Positions 25,066-33,814 of a DNA stretch of 64,000 nucleotides are shown piece after piece (the first letter of the stretch is position 1; the number at the start of each line of letters is the position of its first letter). A model generated the notes under the pieces. It saw nothing but the letters and a program-made list of their open reading frames with translations, did no database searches and was not told the origin of the DNA. Source of the DNA: an uncultured Roseibium sp. (lineage in GTDB: Bacteria; Pseudomonadota; Alphaproteobacteria; Rhizobiales; Stappiaceae); assembly GCF_947494555.1 (NCBI RefSeq), contig NZ_CANLVF010000004.1:310001-374000 (forward strand), written 5' to 3'. The position numbers and the translations under genes were made by a program.

Positions 25066-26487
25066 GTGACCAGGTTAACACTTCACCCACGCGCGGCCCC
25101 AAGGAACAAGATACGTGTCTGGCTCTGCATCGACGGTGCACCGGAGCAAAGTTCAGCGGTACCTCTTCAGTGGAAAATAAACGAAGAGGTCGTCGAGCCG
25201 GAGATCCTGCGCCCCCTCTCCACATCACATAACTCTGGAACAGTCTTGCTCACTGGGGTCTTTGAGATTTCGGTTGATGAAGACAGCGGTCCGTTCAATC
25301 GGGTATCGCTTACCACGTTTGGTGAGACAGTTGAGCTGAGGGTAAAACAAGCTCCCCGGGAGATTCCGAAGGATACCTGGTTCCGTGTGTTGCTATGTTC
25401 CTGCTTCCACCAAGCTGAAAATCGTCAAGCTCTCGTTTCGCAAACCTTTTTGAATATTCCTGCACCCGAACGTCAGGACCTGTCTTTGTTCATGGGCGAT
25501 CAAGTCTATCTCGATCTTCCAACGCTCAACAACTACCCGGACAACGAGGCCGAACTGGCCGACAGGTTTGAGCGATATTATCGGACAAATTGGACCTCAT
25601 ATCTGGGCCTCGATACGATATTGAAAACTGCGCCAAGCGTGTTTTGCCCTGACGATCACGAATACTGGAACAACTTCCCGCATCGATCGCCAATTATTCA
25701 GAATTCGTGGAAACAAGCGTCGCGAGAGCGCTGGAAAAGCGCAGCTGATCAACTTTATGACGCCTTTCAGTGCGCGGCACCAGCTGAGCGCGGCGACAAC
25801 ATTGAAATCGACATCGACCCTGTTTCCATTCTGGTTTTGGATCAGCGAACGCATAGGCAAGAAGATCGTAGCGCAACCCTTACTCCCGAAGGACTCCAGC
25901 GACTGAACGATTGGGTGGACCGGCTGATTGCGGAGAAAAAATTCGGCGCTGTTGTCACGGGGCAATCGCTCCTGGATAAGCCAGTTGGTGAATTCAAGGG
26001 AGCCGTTGCGGACTGGATGCTTCCCAACTACCGCGACTACGAAAGCATTGTTAAAGCTCTTGAACGCCTATCAGATGCAGGTCGACCTGTTTTGTTGCTG
26101 ACCGGGGATGTTCATTGGGGACGGGTCACTGAGGTCAGACAAGCCGGGCGCACCAAGTTCATTGAAATCATCTGCTCACCTTCGTCACTGGTCACCACGA
26201 TCGGGAACGATCAGCTCAAAAGTATCGGTGCAGGATTTCGCAGATTTTTCAAAGGCGAGGAAACACGTTGGCCACGCCACTCATCCGCGCCGGATCCTGA
26301 GCCATATTTTGCTCAACGCGTTTTCGGCAAACGCTATCAGACAAAGGTCGTCTACAAACACCAAGGCAATCAACTTTCAATGCTCGCACTGCGCAGAGCT
26401 GCCAACACGCTCGAAGCAAAAGTCACCTACTACGAGGTCCATAAGCGACCGAAGGAGCCCAGGCCAGTATCTCTCGGGCTGCTTTAG
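25066..26487 (+). CDS. PhoD-like metallophosphatase/phosphodiesterase
   Basis: 473 residues from a GTG, the only start candidate before an in-frame stop. The PhoD/alkaline phosphatase D fold is seen in MGDQVYLDLP (about 142-151), DDHEYWNNFP (about 200-209) and LTGDVHWGR (about 345-353), which supply the Asp/His/Asn metal ligands. No signal peptide, unlike secreted PhoD enzymes, so it should act in the cytoplasm. It is the first gene between tRNA scars A and B, and a peptidase-fold gene follows 25 bases later. Cytoplasmic PhoD-like proteins on islands could cleave nucleotides, phospholipids or phosphoesters; the substrate is unknown. Confidence 0.82.
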   Translation: MTRLTLHPRAAPRNKIRVWLCIDGAPEQSSAVPLQWKINEEVVEPEILRPLSTSHNSGTVLLTGVFEISVDEDSGPFNRVSLTTFGETVELRVKQAPREIPKDTWFRVLLCSCFHQAENRQALVSQTFLNIPAPERQDLSLFMGDQVYLDLPTLNNYPDNEAELADRFERYYRTNWTSYLGLDTILKTAPSVFCPDDHEYWNNFPHRSPIIQNSWKQASRERWKSAADQLYDAFQCAAPAERGDNIEIDIDPVSILVLDQRTHRQEDRSATLTPEGLQRLNDWVDRLIAEKKFGAVVTGQSLLDKPVGEFKGAVADWMLPNYRDYESIVKALERLSDAGRPVLLLTGDVHWGRVTEVRQAGRTKFIEIICSPSSLVTTIGNDQLKSIGAGFRRFFKGEETRWPRHSSAPDPEPYFAQRVFGKRYQTKVVYKHQGNQLSMLALRRAANTLEAKVTYYEVHKRPKEPRPVSLGLL

Positions 26488-26512
26488 ATGACAGGTTTTC
26501 AGGAGAGTTCAG

Positions 26513-27268
26513 ATGCTCAATATCATTGCCTCATCAGCCAAGGAATTGAATCCCGATTTTGTCCAGACAGCCAGGCATCGAAACGAAGACAATGTGAAAT
26601 GGGTAGAGAGAAATCTCAAGAAACTTGCAGCTGAAGATGGCGCGAGGGGCATGTCCTATCTTGTTCTGATCGGCGGCACTCAGAAGTCCTACTTCCATAC
26701 CCGTGTCGCACAGGGACATTTAAGAAATGACATGAGCCCAAGCCACTGGTCGCACGTTGTGCTGCTGCAAGGATCGGGACCCACCAAAAAGGGTGCGATT
26801 TGGGAGATTGCGCTGGAACCCGCAGAGGGATTTGGCTACCCGCCGTCCGACAACGCGGTCGAAGAGGCTCATCTATCCAACTACGCCAGCAAAAATATGT
26901 TTCCGAACATCGCGGTCCTGAGAGTGCCGGTGAAGTTGAGCGAGATGAAGAAAACCATTCTGCAGTTCAAGAAACAACGCGTAGATCTTGATTGCGTCGA
27001 ACTACTTTTGCTTTGGCTTGGCTATGTCTGGGGAGTTGGAAGAGCCGATAACCCATTGTTCGACGGATACGGGCTTCCGTCTGCGGCATTCATCGAAGCA
27101 CTTTGTTCGGCTAACGGTTACGATCTGACACCAGGTCTGGAAAGTCGAGCTAGCTGCCCTGAAGCAATTTGGCAAGCGGCACGCTGGTGGCATGAATTTC
27201 AAAAAGATCAGCAAGGTGCAGCCCCATTAAGGGGTATGTGGCACACAGAGCATTATCTCGGAAAGTAG
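26513..27268 (+). CDS. permuted NlpC/P60 (YiiX-like) fold protein, perhaps inactive
   Basis: 251 residues, good AGGAGAG site. The order SHWSHVVLL (His81) followed about 110 residues later by a GLPSAAFIEALCSANGYDLTP helix and a CPEAIW segment resembles circularly permuted NlpC/P60 proteins, where His precedes Cys. In the usual pattern the helix begins with a Cys; here that place reads P-S, so the enzyme may be inactive unless Cys161 (LDCVELL) or Cys198 serves instead. Operon with the PhoD-like gene. Fold assignment is tentative. Confidence 0.55.
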   Translation: MLNIIASSAKELNPDFVQTARHRNEDNVKWVERNLKKLAAEDGARGMSYLVLIGGTQKSYFHTRVAQGHLRNDMSPSHWSHVVLLQGSGPTKKGAIWEIALEPAEGFGYPPSDNAVEEAHLSNYASKNMFPNIAVLRVPVKLSEMKKTILQFKKQRVDLDCVELLLLWLGYVWGVGRADNPLFDGYGLPSAAFIEALCSANGYDLTPGLESRASCPEAIWQAARWWHEFQKDQQGAAPLRGMWHTEHYLGK

Positions 27269-27398
27269 TCTCCAACATAAATCGCGGCGCTTAGCCGGAC
27301 ACTACGACAGTCTTGAAATCGGCGCAGAACTGGATTCTGTCATCGGACGCAACTTGCGCTGCGTAAAATTCGTCCAGTAGCTAACCAGTTGAAAAAAC

Positions 27399-27442
27399 TG
27401 GTGAGCCCGGCAGGATTCGAACCTGTGACCCATAGATTAGGA
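27399..27442 (-). repeat. tRNA-Arg(CCT) 3'-fragment, attachment-site copy B
   Basis: On the minus strand: loop TCCTAAT, then TGGGTCACAGG, the T-loop TTCGAAT, and the CACCA end. The 5' half of a tRNA is absent, so it is not a working gene. The ~55 bases on its left (from about 27345) also resemble those left of copy C, so the duplication includes the tRNA 3' flank. Confidence 0.8.
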
Positions 27443-27596
27443 ATTTTGAATTCTGAGATTTCGCGGGATTTACCAGGATTTTGCGAGATATCAAAAAATA
27501 GCTTGAACCAAAGGGCTTTTGTTGCGGAAACGTCTTGTGCATTCCTGTTGCTGTTGACCGCCCTCCCGACGTTGAAGAATTCAAAACCTACGCACC

Positions 27597-28559
27597 TTAA
27601 AACCGTGAGACGATGCGGCTAGCGCTGCGATCGTCGAAAAATCCGCGCAAAACGAATTCGTCGACCCAGACACAGGTCGCTCCGGCGATGGATCCCGCGC
27701 CTTTCATCGCCTTCGGCAAACGTCCCGAGCTGTCGTAGATCAGATAAAGCGTGATGCCAAAGAGCTTGTTTTTTCCCAAAACGGAAACCCAATGCCCAAT
27801 TGACGGGCTCACCACATTGCTGAGCGCAACCATGGCAGGGGATCGCCCCGCATTTGTTCGCTCATCCAGGAATTCAATCAATTTGTCTTCAGTTGCGAAA
27901 TTGCCTGGGTTCATGTCGTGCAATCGAAACCCCCCTGCGCCTAGGCTTTCCAGATACCGCGCAGCATCCAGGACATGGAGGTCTTTTCCGGTGTTTTCCT
28001 TCCCGTGGTCCTTCACATCAATCGTTTCGTCAAATTCATCGCGCGCCGCCAGCGCATCGTCGCGGTCAAAGCTGATCGAGGTCGCGCCGAGCGCGGACTT
28101 TACGGTTTCCGCAACGGCGTAGCCGGCAAAATAGCCACAATCCGCGCCACCGGGCAGACTCTGTTTTGCATGCATGAGGTTGGGTCTATTGTTAAGCGCG
28201 GCCTTCAGTATTTCGCCCTCAGCGCGCTTCATGACCACATCAAGGGCGGGCCATGTCTCTTTTGTGCCCACGATCCCGTCAATTGTCGGCAGCTTGAAAT
28301 TGTCCTGAAAAATAACAACGCGCCCTGCAGTGAGACGGCCGTATTTCCCATCCGGATCCAGTAGCAGATCGCTGTCCTTCAGATCACTGAAGGTCTTATG
28401 ACCCATTTTAGACAAGGCTTTGCTGCTTGGAATATAGCGTTTATGCAGGTTTTGCACTTTTGCGATCAGATTCAGATCTTTTTGGAGCAATTCGACTGTA
28501 TATGACTCCGTATAGTTCTTTAGCAACGGCCAGTATTTAGGCCCATCAAACTCTGGCAT
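27597..28559 (-). CDS. papain-like cysteine peptidase candidate
   Basis: 320 residues from ATG 28559 (AAAGGAC upstream). A catalytic triad of the right order can be read: Cys141 in GGADCGYFAG at the head of a helix, His256 in SIGHWVSVLG, Asp276 in LYLIYDSSG. This matches C39/C48/C58-like papain folds, not a named family I can fix. No signal peptide. The gene is alone between tRNA scars B and C and points towards B, so it behaves like a single-gene cargo module. It could be a toxin/effector, an immunity peptidase or a deconjugating enzyme. Confidence 0.6.
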   Translation of the reverse strand: MPEFDGPKYWPLLKNYTESYTVELLQKDLNLIAKVQNLHKRYIPSSKALSKMGHKTFSDLKDSDLLLDPDGKYGRLTAGRVVIFQDNFKLPTIDGIVGTKETWPALDVVMKRAEGEILKAALNNRPNLMHAKQSLPGGADCGYFAGYAVAETVKSALGATSISFDRDDALAARDEFDETIDVKDHGKENTGKDLHVLDAARYLESLGAGGFRLHDMNPGNFATEDKLIEFLDERTNAGRSPAMVALSNVVSPSIGHWVSVLGKNKLFGITLYLIYDSSGRLPKAMKGAGSIAGATCVWVDEFVLRGFFDDRSASRIVSRF

Positions 28560-29091
28560 TGCCCACGTCCTTTCAATCAATTCGTCTGCAATAAATTTGC
28601 GTCAATCGCTGCACCGGTCATTTGGGAACAGACTAACCTCAAGACGGGGAACATTCAGTGGAGCAGGTCACACTTTGTAGAGATATGATGAGATTTTCCA
28701 GCAGTGATTTGGTGCGGGCCTGCTTCGCTTGAGCTACGCAATGGTTCCACTCAGCAGGCCATGACCAAAAACCAAACACCGGAAAAAACGTGAACGGATC
28801 CTGCGCTTGAACAGCCCGGATCAGGGGGCTGGGTCACACCGGCCGGATTGTTCGTCTCAATCTTTTGATTTCATAACGGGCGTATGTGCGGTTTGAAGAT
28901 CAAGGGCTAATATAGCGGTATTGATTTTGTTGGTTTGACGTATCGCCTTTGTGGAATTGGATCGGGACGCTGAACCAATTTTTTAGCCACGGAGCATTGT
29001 CGCATACCGTTTGAAGTCAAGACCACCAACTTCCGCTGGACCTCACTTACGCGATGTGAAATTCATCCACAGACTAAGATATTGAAAAATA

Positions 29092-29136
29092 TGGTGACCC
29101 CGACAGGATTCGAACCTGTGACCCTCAGATTAGGAA
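29092..29136 (-). repeat. tRNA-Arg(CCT) 3'-fragment, attachment-site copy C (best preserved)
   Basis: The minus strand reads as a correct tRNA 3' half: anticodon loop TTCCTAA (CCT = Arg), stem strand TCTGA, variable loop GGGTC, T-arm ACAGG-TTCGAAT-CCTGT, acceptor CGGGGTC, then ACCA. No 5' half follows at the right. It lies 187 bases from the integrase start and is the left attachment site of the large island. Confidence 0.85.
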
Positions 29137-29250
29137 GCTGTTTTCTTAGTATTTATTGTGTTTCTTTAAGTTTCCGTAAGTGACATACGCTATTGATATA
29201 TAGAGAAATTTCGTTCAAAGAGTATCACCAACTGCCCAGAGTTTGCTTTT

Positions 29251-29272
29251 TCGGTGCCGACTCGGTGCCGAC
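29251..29272 (+). repeat. tandem 11-base repeat, possible integrase arm sites
   Basis: TCGGTGCCGAC occurs twice in a row without spacer, between attachment copy C and the integrase gene. Short direct repeats in this place are typical of arm-type binding sites for tyrosine integrases with an N-terminal arm-binding domain. Confidence 0.55.
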
Positions 29273-29322
29273 ACAGGAAGGTAATTGGATCAGTCTGATT
29301 TTTCTAGTGGTGAATACTTGTT

Positions 29323-30606
29323 ATGCCCAGTCACAAGCTTACCAAGCGCACGGTTGACGCAATTGCTCCGCTGACCAAAACACGCGTTCACTACGATAGC
29401 GAACTCAAGGGATTTGGCGTTCGGGTGACGCCGTCAGGACACAAGGCGTGGGTAGTGGAATACCGACCGGGAGGGGGGCGAAATACTCCCACCAAGAGGA
29501 TGACCCTTGGTCGTACCGGTACACTTACGCCTGATGAGGCGCGCCGTAAGGCACGTGAAATTCTTGCTTCAGCGCTCCTGGGCGGAGACCCGGCACTTGA
29601 AAAATCTGACGCGCGGAAAATGCCAACACTTGCGCAGTTCGCTGAAACGTTCATTCGGGATCATGTTGACGTGAAACTCAAAAAATCGACGGCATCGACT
29701 TACCGCGATCATCTTGAGAGACTTATCGTTCCGGAAATTGGCTCCATAAAACTCGATCAGCTAACCCGTAAGCGGGTTTCGGCGCTACACTCAAAAATTG
29801 GCACCAAATCACCCGGCATCGCGAACAGAATGCTTGCCACGCTCTCCAGTATGTTTGGCTTTGCAGCTATCAAGGAACTTGTTCCAGAAGGCTTCAACCC
29901 AACACGGAAAATCGAAAAGTTTCCTGAAAATCAATTGGAACGGTTTCTCTCAAGCGACGAAATTCGGCGTATCGGTGAAGCCATTTGCGAGGGCGAAACG
30001 ACGGGAATTCCCTGGGTTGTCGATGAAACACATCCGAAGAGCAAACACGTTGCAAAAGCCGAGAACAGGTTCACTCTCATTGATCGCTACGCGGCGGCTG
30101 CAATACGGCTTCTGTTGTTGACCGGCGCTCGTCGCGGCGAAATCCTGGCTCTCAAATGGGAAAATGTCGATGTTGAGCATGGCTTGCTGCATCTGCCGGA
30201 CAGCAAGACGGGAAAGAAAACAATTGTACTGAATGCTGCTGCAGCAAAAGTGCTCGCCGACCTGCCGCGACTAGGGAGCTACGTGATCGCCGGTCGAGAG
30301 CCGGACACACCGCGCCATGATCTGAAGAAACCCTGGGCAGCGGTGTTGCGCCGAGCGGGCGTAAAGAATGTTCGACTTCATGATCTTCGGCACACGCATG
30401 CGAGTTTTGGCGTTAATGCGGGAATGGGGCTGCCGATTGTCGGGAAACTTTTAGGGCATTCGAGAAGCAGCACCACGGAACGATACGCCCATTTGGCTGA
30501 TGATCCGGTGCGTCAGGCCTCAGAAGATATCGGATGCAAACTCAGCGCCGCGTTAGAAGGGAAGGGAACAGACGCAGGGTCAAGTGATCTCGAGCGGTCT
30601 CCTTAA
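29323..30606 (+). CDS. tyrosine-type integrase with DUF4102 arm-binding domain
   Basis: 427 residues. N-terminal DUF4102 domain (about 1-90, KLTKRTVDAI, LKGFGVRVTPSG), a SAM-like core-binding domain (about 105-185), and a catalytic domain with Arg270 (TGARRGE), His353-x-x-Arg356 (LHDLRHTHAS), His379 and Tyr388 (GHSRSSTTERY). All catalytic residues are present, so the enzyme should be active. P4-type integrases of this build insert islands into tRNA 3' ends, which agrees with attachment copy C 187 bases upstream. It points away from the scar into the island. Confidence 0.95.
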   Translation: MPSHKLTKRTVDAIAPLTKTRVHYDSELKGFGVRVTPSGHKAWVVEYRPGGGRNTPTKRMTLGRTGTLTPDEARRKAREILASALLGGDPALEKSDARKMPTLAQFAETFIRDHVDVKLKKSTASTYRDHLERLIVPEIGSIKLDQLTRKRVSALHSKIGTKSPGIANRMLATLSSMFGFAAIKELVPEGFNPTRKIEKFPENQLERFLSSDEIRRIGEAICEGETTGIPWVVDETHPKSKHVAKAENRFTLIDRYAAAAIRLLLLTGARRGEILALKWENVDVEHGLLHLPDSKTGKKTIVLNAAAAKVLADLPRLGSYVIAGREPDTPRHDLKKPWAAVLRRAGVKNVRLHDLRHTHASFGVNAGMGLPIVGKLLGHSRSSTTERYAHLADDPVRQASEDIGCKLSAALEGKGTDAGSSDLERSP

Positions 30607-30715
30607 ATGGAAGGCTCGGTCCGTCGCCATCCCAAAAATGGCGATGACTGCGGGAATCTGGACGCAAATCGGCCGTACCGTGCACCTAACGCATCGGTTT
30701 TTTTAGACGCTTGCG

Positions 30716-30901
30716 TCACGTCCAGTGATCTTCTGAAACTCGATCAATGTTTCGAGGGGTGTCGGGCGAGATATCCCAGCCTGGTGTTTCTCCAATGGCA
30801 GTACGATGTATATGACCGTGAAATTGATCGATATTGCGGAGAATCTGCAACACAAGCTTCTCTGCCCGGTCACCAATCGCTTTTGAATATCGGGCGTTCA
30901 T
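30716..30901 (-). pseudogene. truncated DUF3883-like nuclease-family fragment
   Basis: 61 codons. The start overlaps the stop of the upstream small gene by four bases (ATGA). The sequence GDRAEKLVLQIL...IGETPGWDIS resembles the N-terminal part of proteins that carry a DUF3883/NO VEIN-type restriction-endonuclease-like domain, where ETPGWDI leads into the catalytic D-x(n)-E-x-K. The catalytic remainder is missing: only about 15 unrelated residues follow before the stop, 110 bases from the integrase stop. Probably cut off by recombination near the integrase. Confidence 0.5.
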
Positions 30902-31254
30902 TCGATTGCCTCTTCCAGTCGCTCCAACGTGCTCAGAAGAAATTTTCTGAAACGAGATACCTCGAGGTCGACAACGACCCTCTCTCTTCCGGACATGATC
31001 AGGAATGCCTCTAGAACTGCGTCCGAATGATGGGAGAGCAACGCGAGATGAGGCCCACTTGGCCCGTGCTCCGCAGCAAGCCAATTTGTAACCGTGCGTT
31101 CACCCGCGCCAGTCCACCGACGCACCGTTTTGACGGCTCTATGGGTCCCTCCAAGTTCTCTTCGGAGGGCGGTCGCAATGATAGCCGCATAAGCCTCTGA
31201 ACTCAGCGGTTCGATTGAACCAGCATGCAAGTTGTTGCGCATTTTCGGCGACAT
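30898..31254 (-). CDS. small HTH-like protein conserved near integrases
   Basis: 118 residues, ATG with GGAGAGGGG upstream. The middle contains a helix-turn-helix-like stretch (AVKTVRRWTGAGERTVTNWLAA, about 41-62) followed by HGPSGPHLALLSHHSDAVLEAFL, a combination I recall from small unannotated genes on rhizobial islands and prophages. Likely DNA-binding. It is translationally coupled to the truncated DUF3883-like fragment behind it, and starts 98 bases from the divergent serine recombinase operon, so it could regulate that operon. Confidence 0.65.
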   Translation of the reverse strand: MSPKMRNNLHAGSIEPLSSEAYAAIIATALRRELGGTHRAVKTVRRWTGAGERTVTNWLAAEHGPSGPHLALLSHHSDAVLEAFLIMSGRERVVVDLEVSRFRKFLLSTLERLEEAIE

Positions 31255-31352
31255 GTTGCATCCCCTCTCCAGATATAATTTCGCGGAGTTTTCGCCGCTG
31301 CGGATAAAGCAGCAAATACTCGTCTTTTGTACTCGCGTTTGGCGGCTGAAAA

Positions 31353-32927
31353 ATGGGTTCGAAAGAGGACATCGATCAGAGCAAAGATGGTGAGCGTGAC
31401 AAAGTGAACACGTACGCCGCCGAATATGTTCGCATGTCTACCGAACATCAGAGGTATTCGACAGAAAACCAAGCCGAAGCAATCCGTCGTTATGCAAGCA
31501 AGCGCGGGCTTCAAATCGTTCGCACTTACGCCGACTCCGGACGAAGCGGTCTAAGCATCGAAGGCCGTACCGGACTCCGCCAGCTGATTTCGGATATCGA
31601 AAGCGGCAATGCAGATTTCTCGGTAATCCTTGTTTACGACATTAGCCGTTGGGGGCGGTTTCAAGACTCAGACGAGAGTGCGTTCTACGAATATCGGTGT
31701 CGTCGGGCTGGTGTTCAGGTGGAGTACTGCGCAGAGCAATTTGAAAATGACGGAAGTATCGGATCCGATGTCCAAAAAGTCGTCAAACGACGAATGGCAG
31801 CGGAGTACAGCCGAGAACTTTCCGTAAAGGTATTTGCTGGGCAATGTCGCCTAATCGAAATGGGTTATCGACAAGGTGGAATGGCTGGATTTGGTCTGCG
31901 CCGTGAGCTGAGAGACGAGCACGGCCGACCAAAAGGTCTCCTGACGCGCGGTGAAAGGAAGAGTATTCAAACCGACAGGGTCGTGCTCGTTCCAGGACCT
32001 TCTGAGGAGGTCGCAATTGTAAGGTGGATCTATCAACGGTTCGTGGAAGACGGTTTGGATGAAACAGCGATCGCACAAGAGCTAAACCAACGAGGTGTTT
32101 TCACAGACCTTGATCGCCCCTGGTCGAGGGGCACCGTGCACCAAATCCTTATCAACGAGAAATACGTCGGCAACAATGTTTGGAACCACGTTTCGTTCAA
32201 ACTCAAGCAGCATCGACTGAAAAATGATGCGTCGATGCTGGTTCGCGCTGACGGTGCTTTCGAGGCAATCGTTGACCCTCGAGCCTTCGATGCTGCCCGG
32301 GCAATAATTGAAGCCCGTTCACATCATCTAACCAATGACGAGATGCTTGATCAGTTGAGGGACGTCTATGAACGCGCAGGTGTGCTGTCTGGATTGATAA
32401 TCGACGAAACGCACGACTGTCCTTCGAGTAAAGCCTATAGCCATCGATTTGGCGGACTGCTGAAAGCGTACAGCCTGATCGGATACACTCCCGAAAGAGA
32501 CTATCGCTACATTGAAGTAAACAGGGCTTTGCGGCGGCGGTACCCTGATACGGTCGATGAGACGATCTCAGGTATCGAGAAGGCAGGAGGGGCTGTCACC
32601 AGAGATGAGATTACTGATCTTCTGACGATAAATCAGGAATTTACGGCTTCGCTTACGATAAGTCGTTGCTTTCAAACGAATGCAGGTTCTTTGCGTTGGA
32701 AAGTGCGGCTTGATCGGAGCCTGCATCCGGACCTTACAATCGCGGTGCGGATGAATGCGGAAAACACCAGTGCAAAGGATTATCTCATCCTCCCAACGTA
32801 CGATGTTGAAGCCGAGACTCTGAAGCTCTCCGAAGAAAACGGAATTTGGATCGACGCCTTTCGATTTGAAACGCTGAGGCCACTATTTGCTTTGGCGGAG
32901 CGCCTCTCAATTCAAGAGGCCGCATGA
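31353..32927 (+). CDS. large serine recombinase
   Basis: 524 residues. N-terminal resolvase domain with the catalytic Ser29 and Arg27 (EYVRMSTEHQ), the ADSGRSG and LVYDISRWGRF stretches, followed by a Recombinase domain (about 170-290, GYRQGGMAGFGLRR, INEKYVGNNVW). The C-terminus lacks a clear zinc-ribbon and coiled coil and is instead about 150 residues of unassigned sequence. A start at GTG 31404 is possible. The gene overlaps the following ParB-like gene by four bases. It may mobilise its own cassette or invert DNA; no target repeat could be recognised. Confidence 0.9.
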   Translation: MGSKEDIDQSKDGERDKVNTYAAEYVRMSTEHQRYSTENQAEAIRRYASKRGLQIVRTYADSGRSGLSIEGRTGLRQLISDIESGNADFSVILVYDISRWGRFQDSDESAFYEYRCRRAGVQVEYCAEQFENDGSIGSDVQKVVKRRMAAEYSRELSVKVFAGQCRLIEMGYRQGGMAGFGLRRELRDEHGRPKGLLTRGERKSIQTDRVVLVPGPSEEVAIVRWIYQRFVEDGLDETAIAQELNQRGVFTDLDRPWSRGTVHQILINEKYVGNNVWNHVSFKLKQHRLKNDASMLVRADGAFEAIVDPRAFDAARAIIEARSHHLTNDEMLDQLRDVYERAGVLSGLIIDETHDCPSSKAYSHRFGGLLKAYSLIGYTPERDYRYIEVNRALRRRYPDTVDETISGIEKAGGAVTRDEITDLLTINQEFTASLTISRCFQTNAGSLRWKVRLDRSLHPDLTIAVRMNAENTSAKDYLILPTYDVEAETLKLSEENGIWIDAFRFETLRPLFALAERLSIQEAA

Positions 32928-33814
32928 TGCCAGATGCAGAAACTCTGCAAATTGAGCTCGTTCCCATTCACAAGATTTCCGTCCTGAACCCTCGGGTGCG
33001 TAGCAAAAAAGTATTCAGGGAAATCGTCTCGAGCATTCGAGATGTGGGTTTAAAGCGCCCCATCACCGTTTCTAAGACGGAAGAGGAAATAGAAGCGCGT
33101 TACCAACTGGTGTGCGGGCAGGGCAGGCTTGAGGCCTTCAAACAGTTAGGGCAGATGGAAATACCCGCGATCGTCATTCAGGCAGATACTCAAACAAGCT
33201 TGGTGAAGAGCTTGGTTGAAAACTGCGCGCGTAGGCAGCACCAAGCCATCGATTTGGTTCGCGACATAGAAGGCATGAAAGAAAGGGGCTACAGCGAGCC
33301 AGAAATCGCAAGAAAGACAGGGCTTTCAACTGAGTACGTGAAGGGTATCGGCAAGCTCATTCGTCAGGGTGAACAACGTTTGCTTCGTTCCGTTGAAGCC
33401 GGACACATTCCAATCAGCGTTGCAGTTGAGATTGTAGATGCCGATGATGACGGAGTTCAGGACGCGCTTCAAAATGCTTATGAAAACAACATTCTGAGAG
33501 GACGAAAACTCCTTATCGCTAAAAAGGTCGTCGAGAGCCGAAACCGCCGGGGCAAGGCTCTCCTAAGCGGCGCGAAGCGGAAGAGAAGAATTTCGTCCGA
33601 AGCGTTGGTCCGTGCCTATAGGGAAGATACGGATCGCAAAAAACTCCTCATACGAAAAGCAGATGCGACGCGGAATCGGCTGATTTTCATCGCGCACGCA
33701 TTGAAGGAACTTCTGACGAATGAAGCGTTCCTCGATCTGTTGAAATCAGAAAATCTCGACACCATTCCCAGAAAACTTGTCGATCGCATGGAGCGTCAGG
33801 AGCTGACGCGATGA
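32924..33814 (+). CDS. ParB/RepB-like protein, first of a pair
   Basis: 296 residues. N-terminal ParB/Srx domain (about 8-100) with VCGQGRLEAFKQLG as the nucleotide-binding G-x-G-R type motif and LVENCARRQHQAIDLVRDIEGM as the following ENxxR-like helix. Then a helix-turn-helix (YSEPEIARKTGLSTEYVKGI) and a basic C-terminus as in plasmid RepB proteins. ParB proteins are CTP-dependent DNA clamps. No parA/repA ATPase is nearby; instead it is coupled by four-base overlaps to a serine recombinase in front and a second ParB-like gene behind. Confidence 0.88.
   Translation: MMPDAETLQIELVPIHKISVLNPRVRSKKVFREIVSSIRDVGLKRPITVSKTEEEIEARYQLVCGQGRLEAFKQLGQMEIPAIVIQADTQTSLVKSLVENCARRQHQAIDLVRDIEGMKERGYSEPEIARKTGLSTEYVKGIGKLIRQGEQRLLRSVEAGHIPISVAVEIVDADDDGVQDALQNAYENNILRGRKLLIAKKVVESRNRRGKALLSGAKRKRRISSEALVRAYREDTDRKKLLIRKADATRNRLIFIAHALKELLTNEAFLDLLKSENLDTIPRKLVDRMERQELTR

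Larger units (their letters stand above)
28560..29322. other. gene-free region around integration scar C
   Basis: About 760 bases without a convincing gene. It contains the promoter of the cysteine-peptidase candidate, the tRNA-derived repeat C (29092-29136), a tandem 11-base repeat (29251-29272) and the leader of the integrase gene. Confidence 0.6.

Noticed and set aside
29092..29136. A tRNA gene
   Set aside because: Only the 3' half (anticodon loop to CCA) is present here and in the two other copies; the 5' half with D-arm is missing, so it is an attachment-site remnant.
30607..31014. Plus-strand frame directly after the integrase
   Set aside because: Overlaps two minus-strand frames with better features (GGAGAGGGG site, HTH, ATGA coupling), and starts immediately at the integrase stop without its own site.
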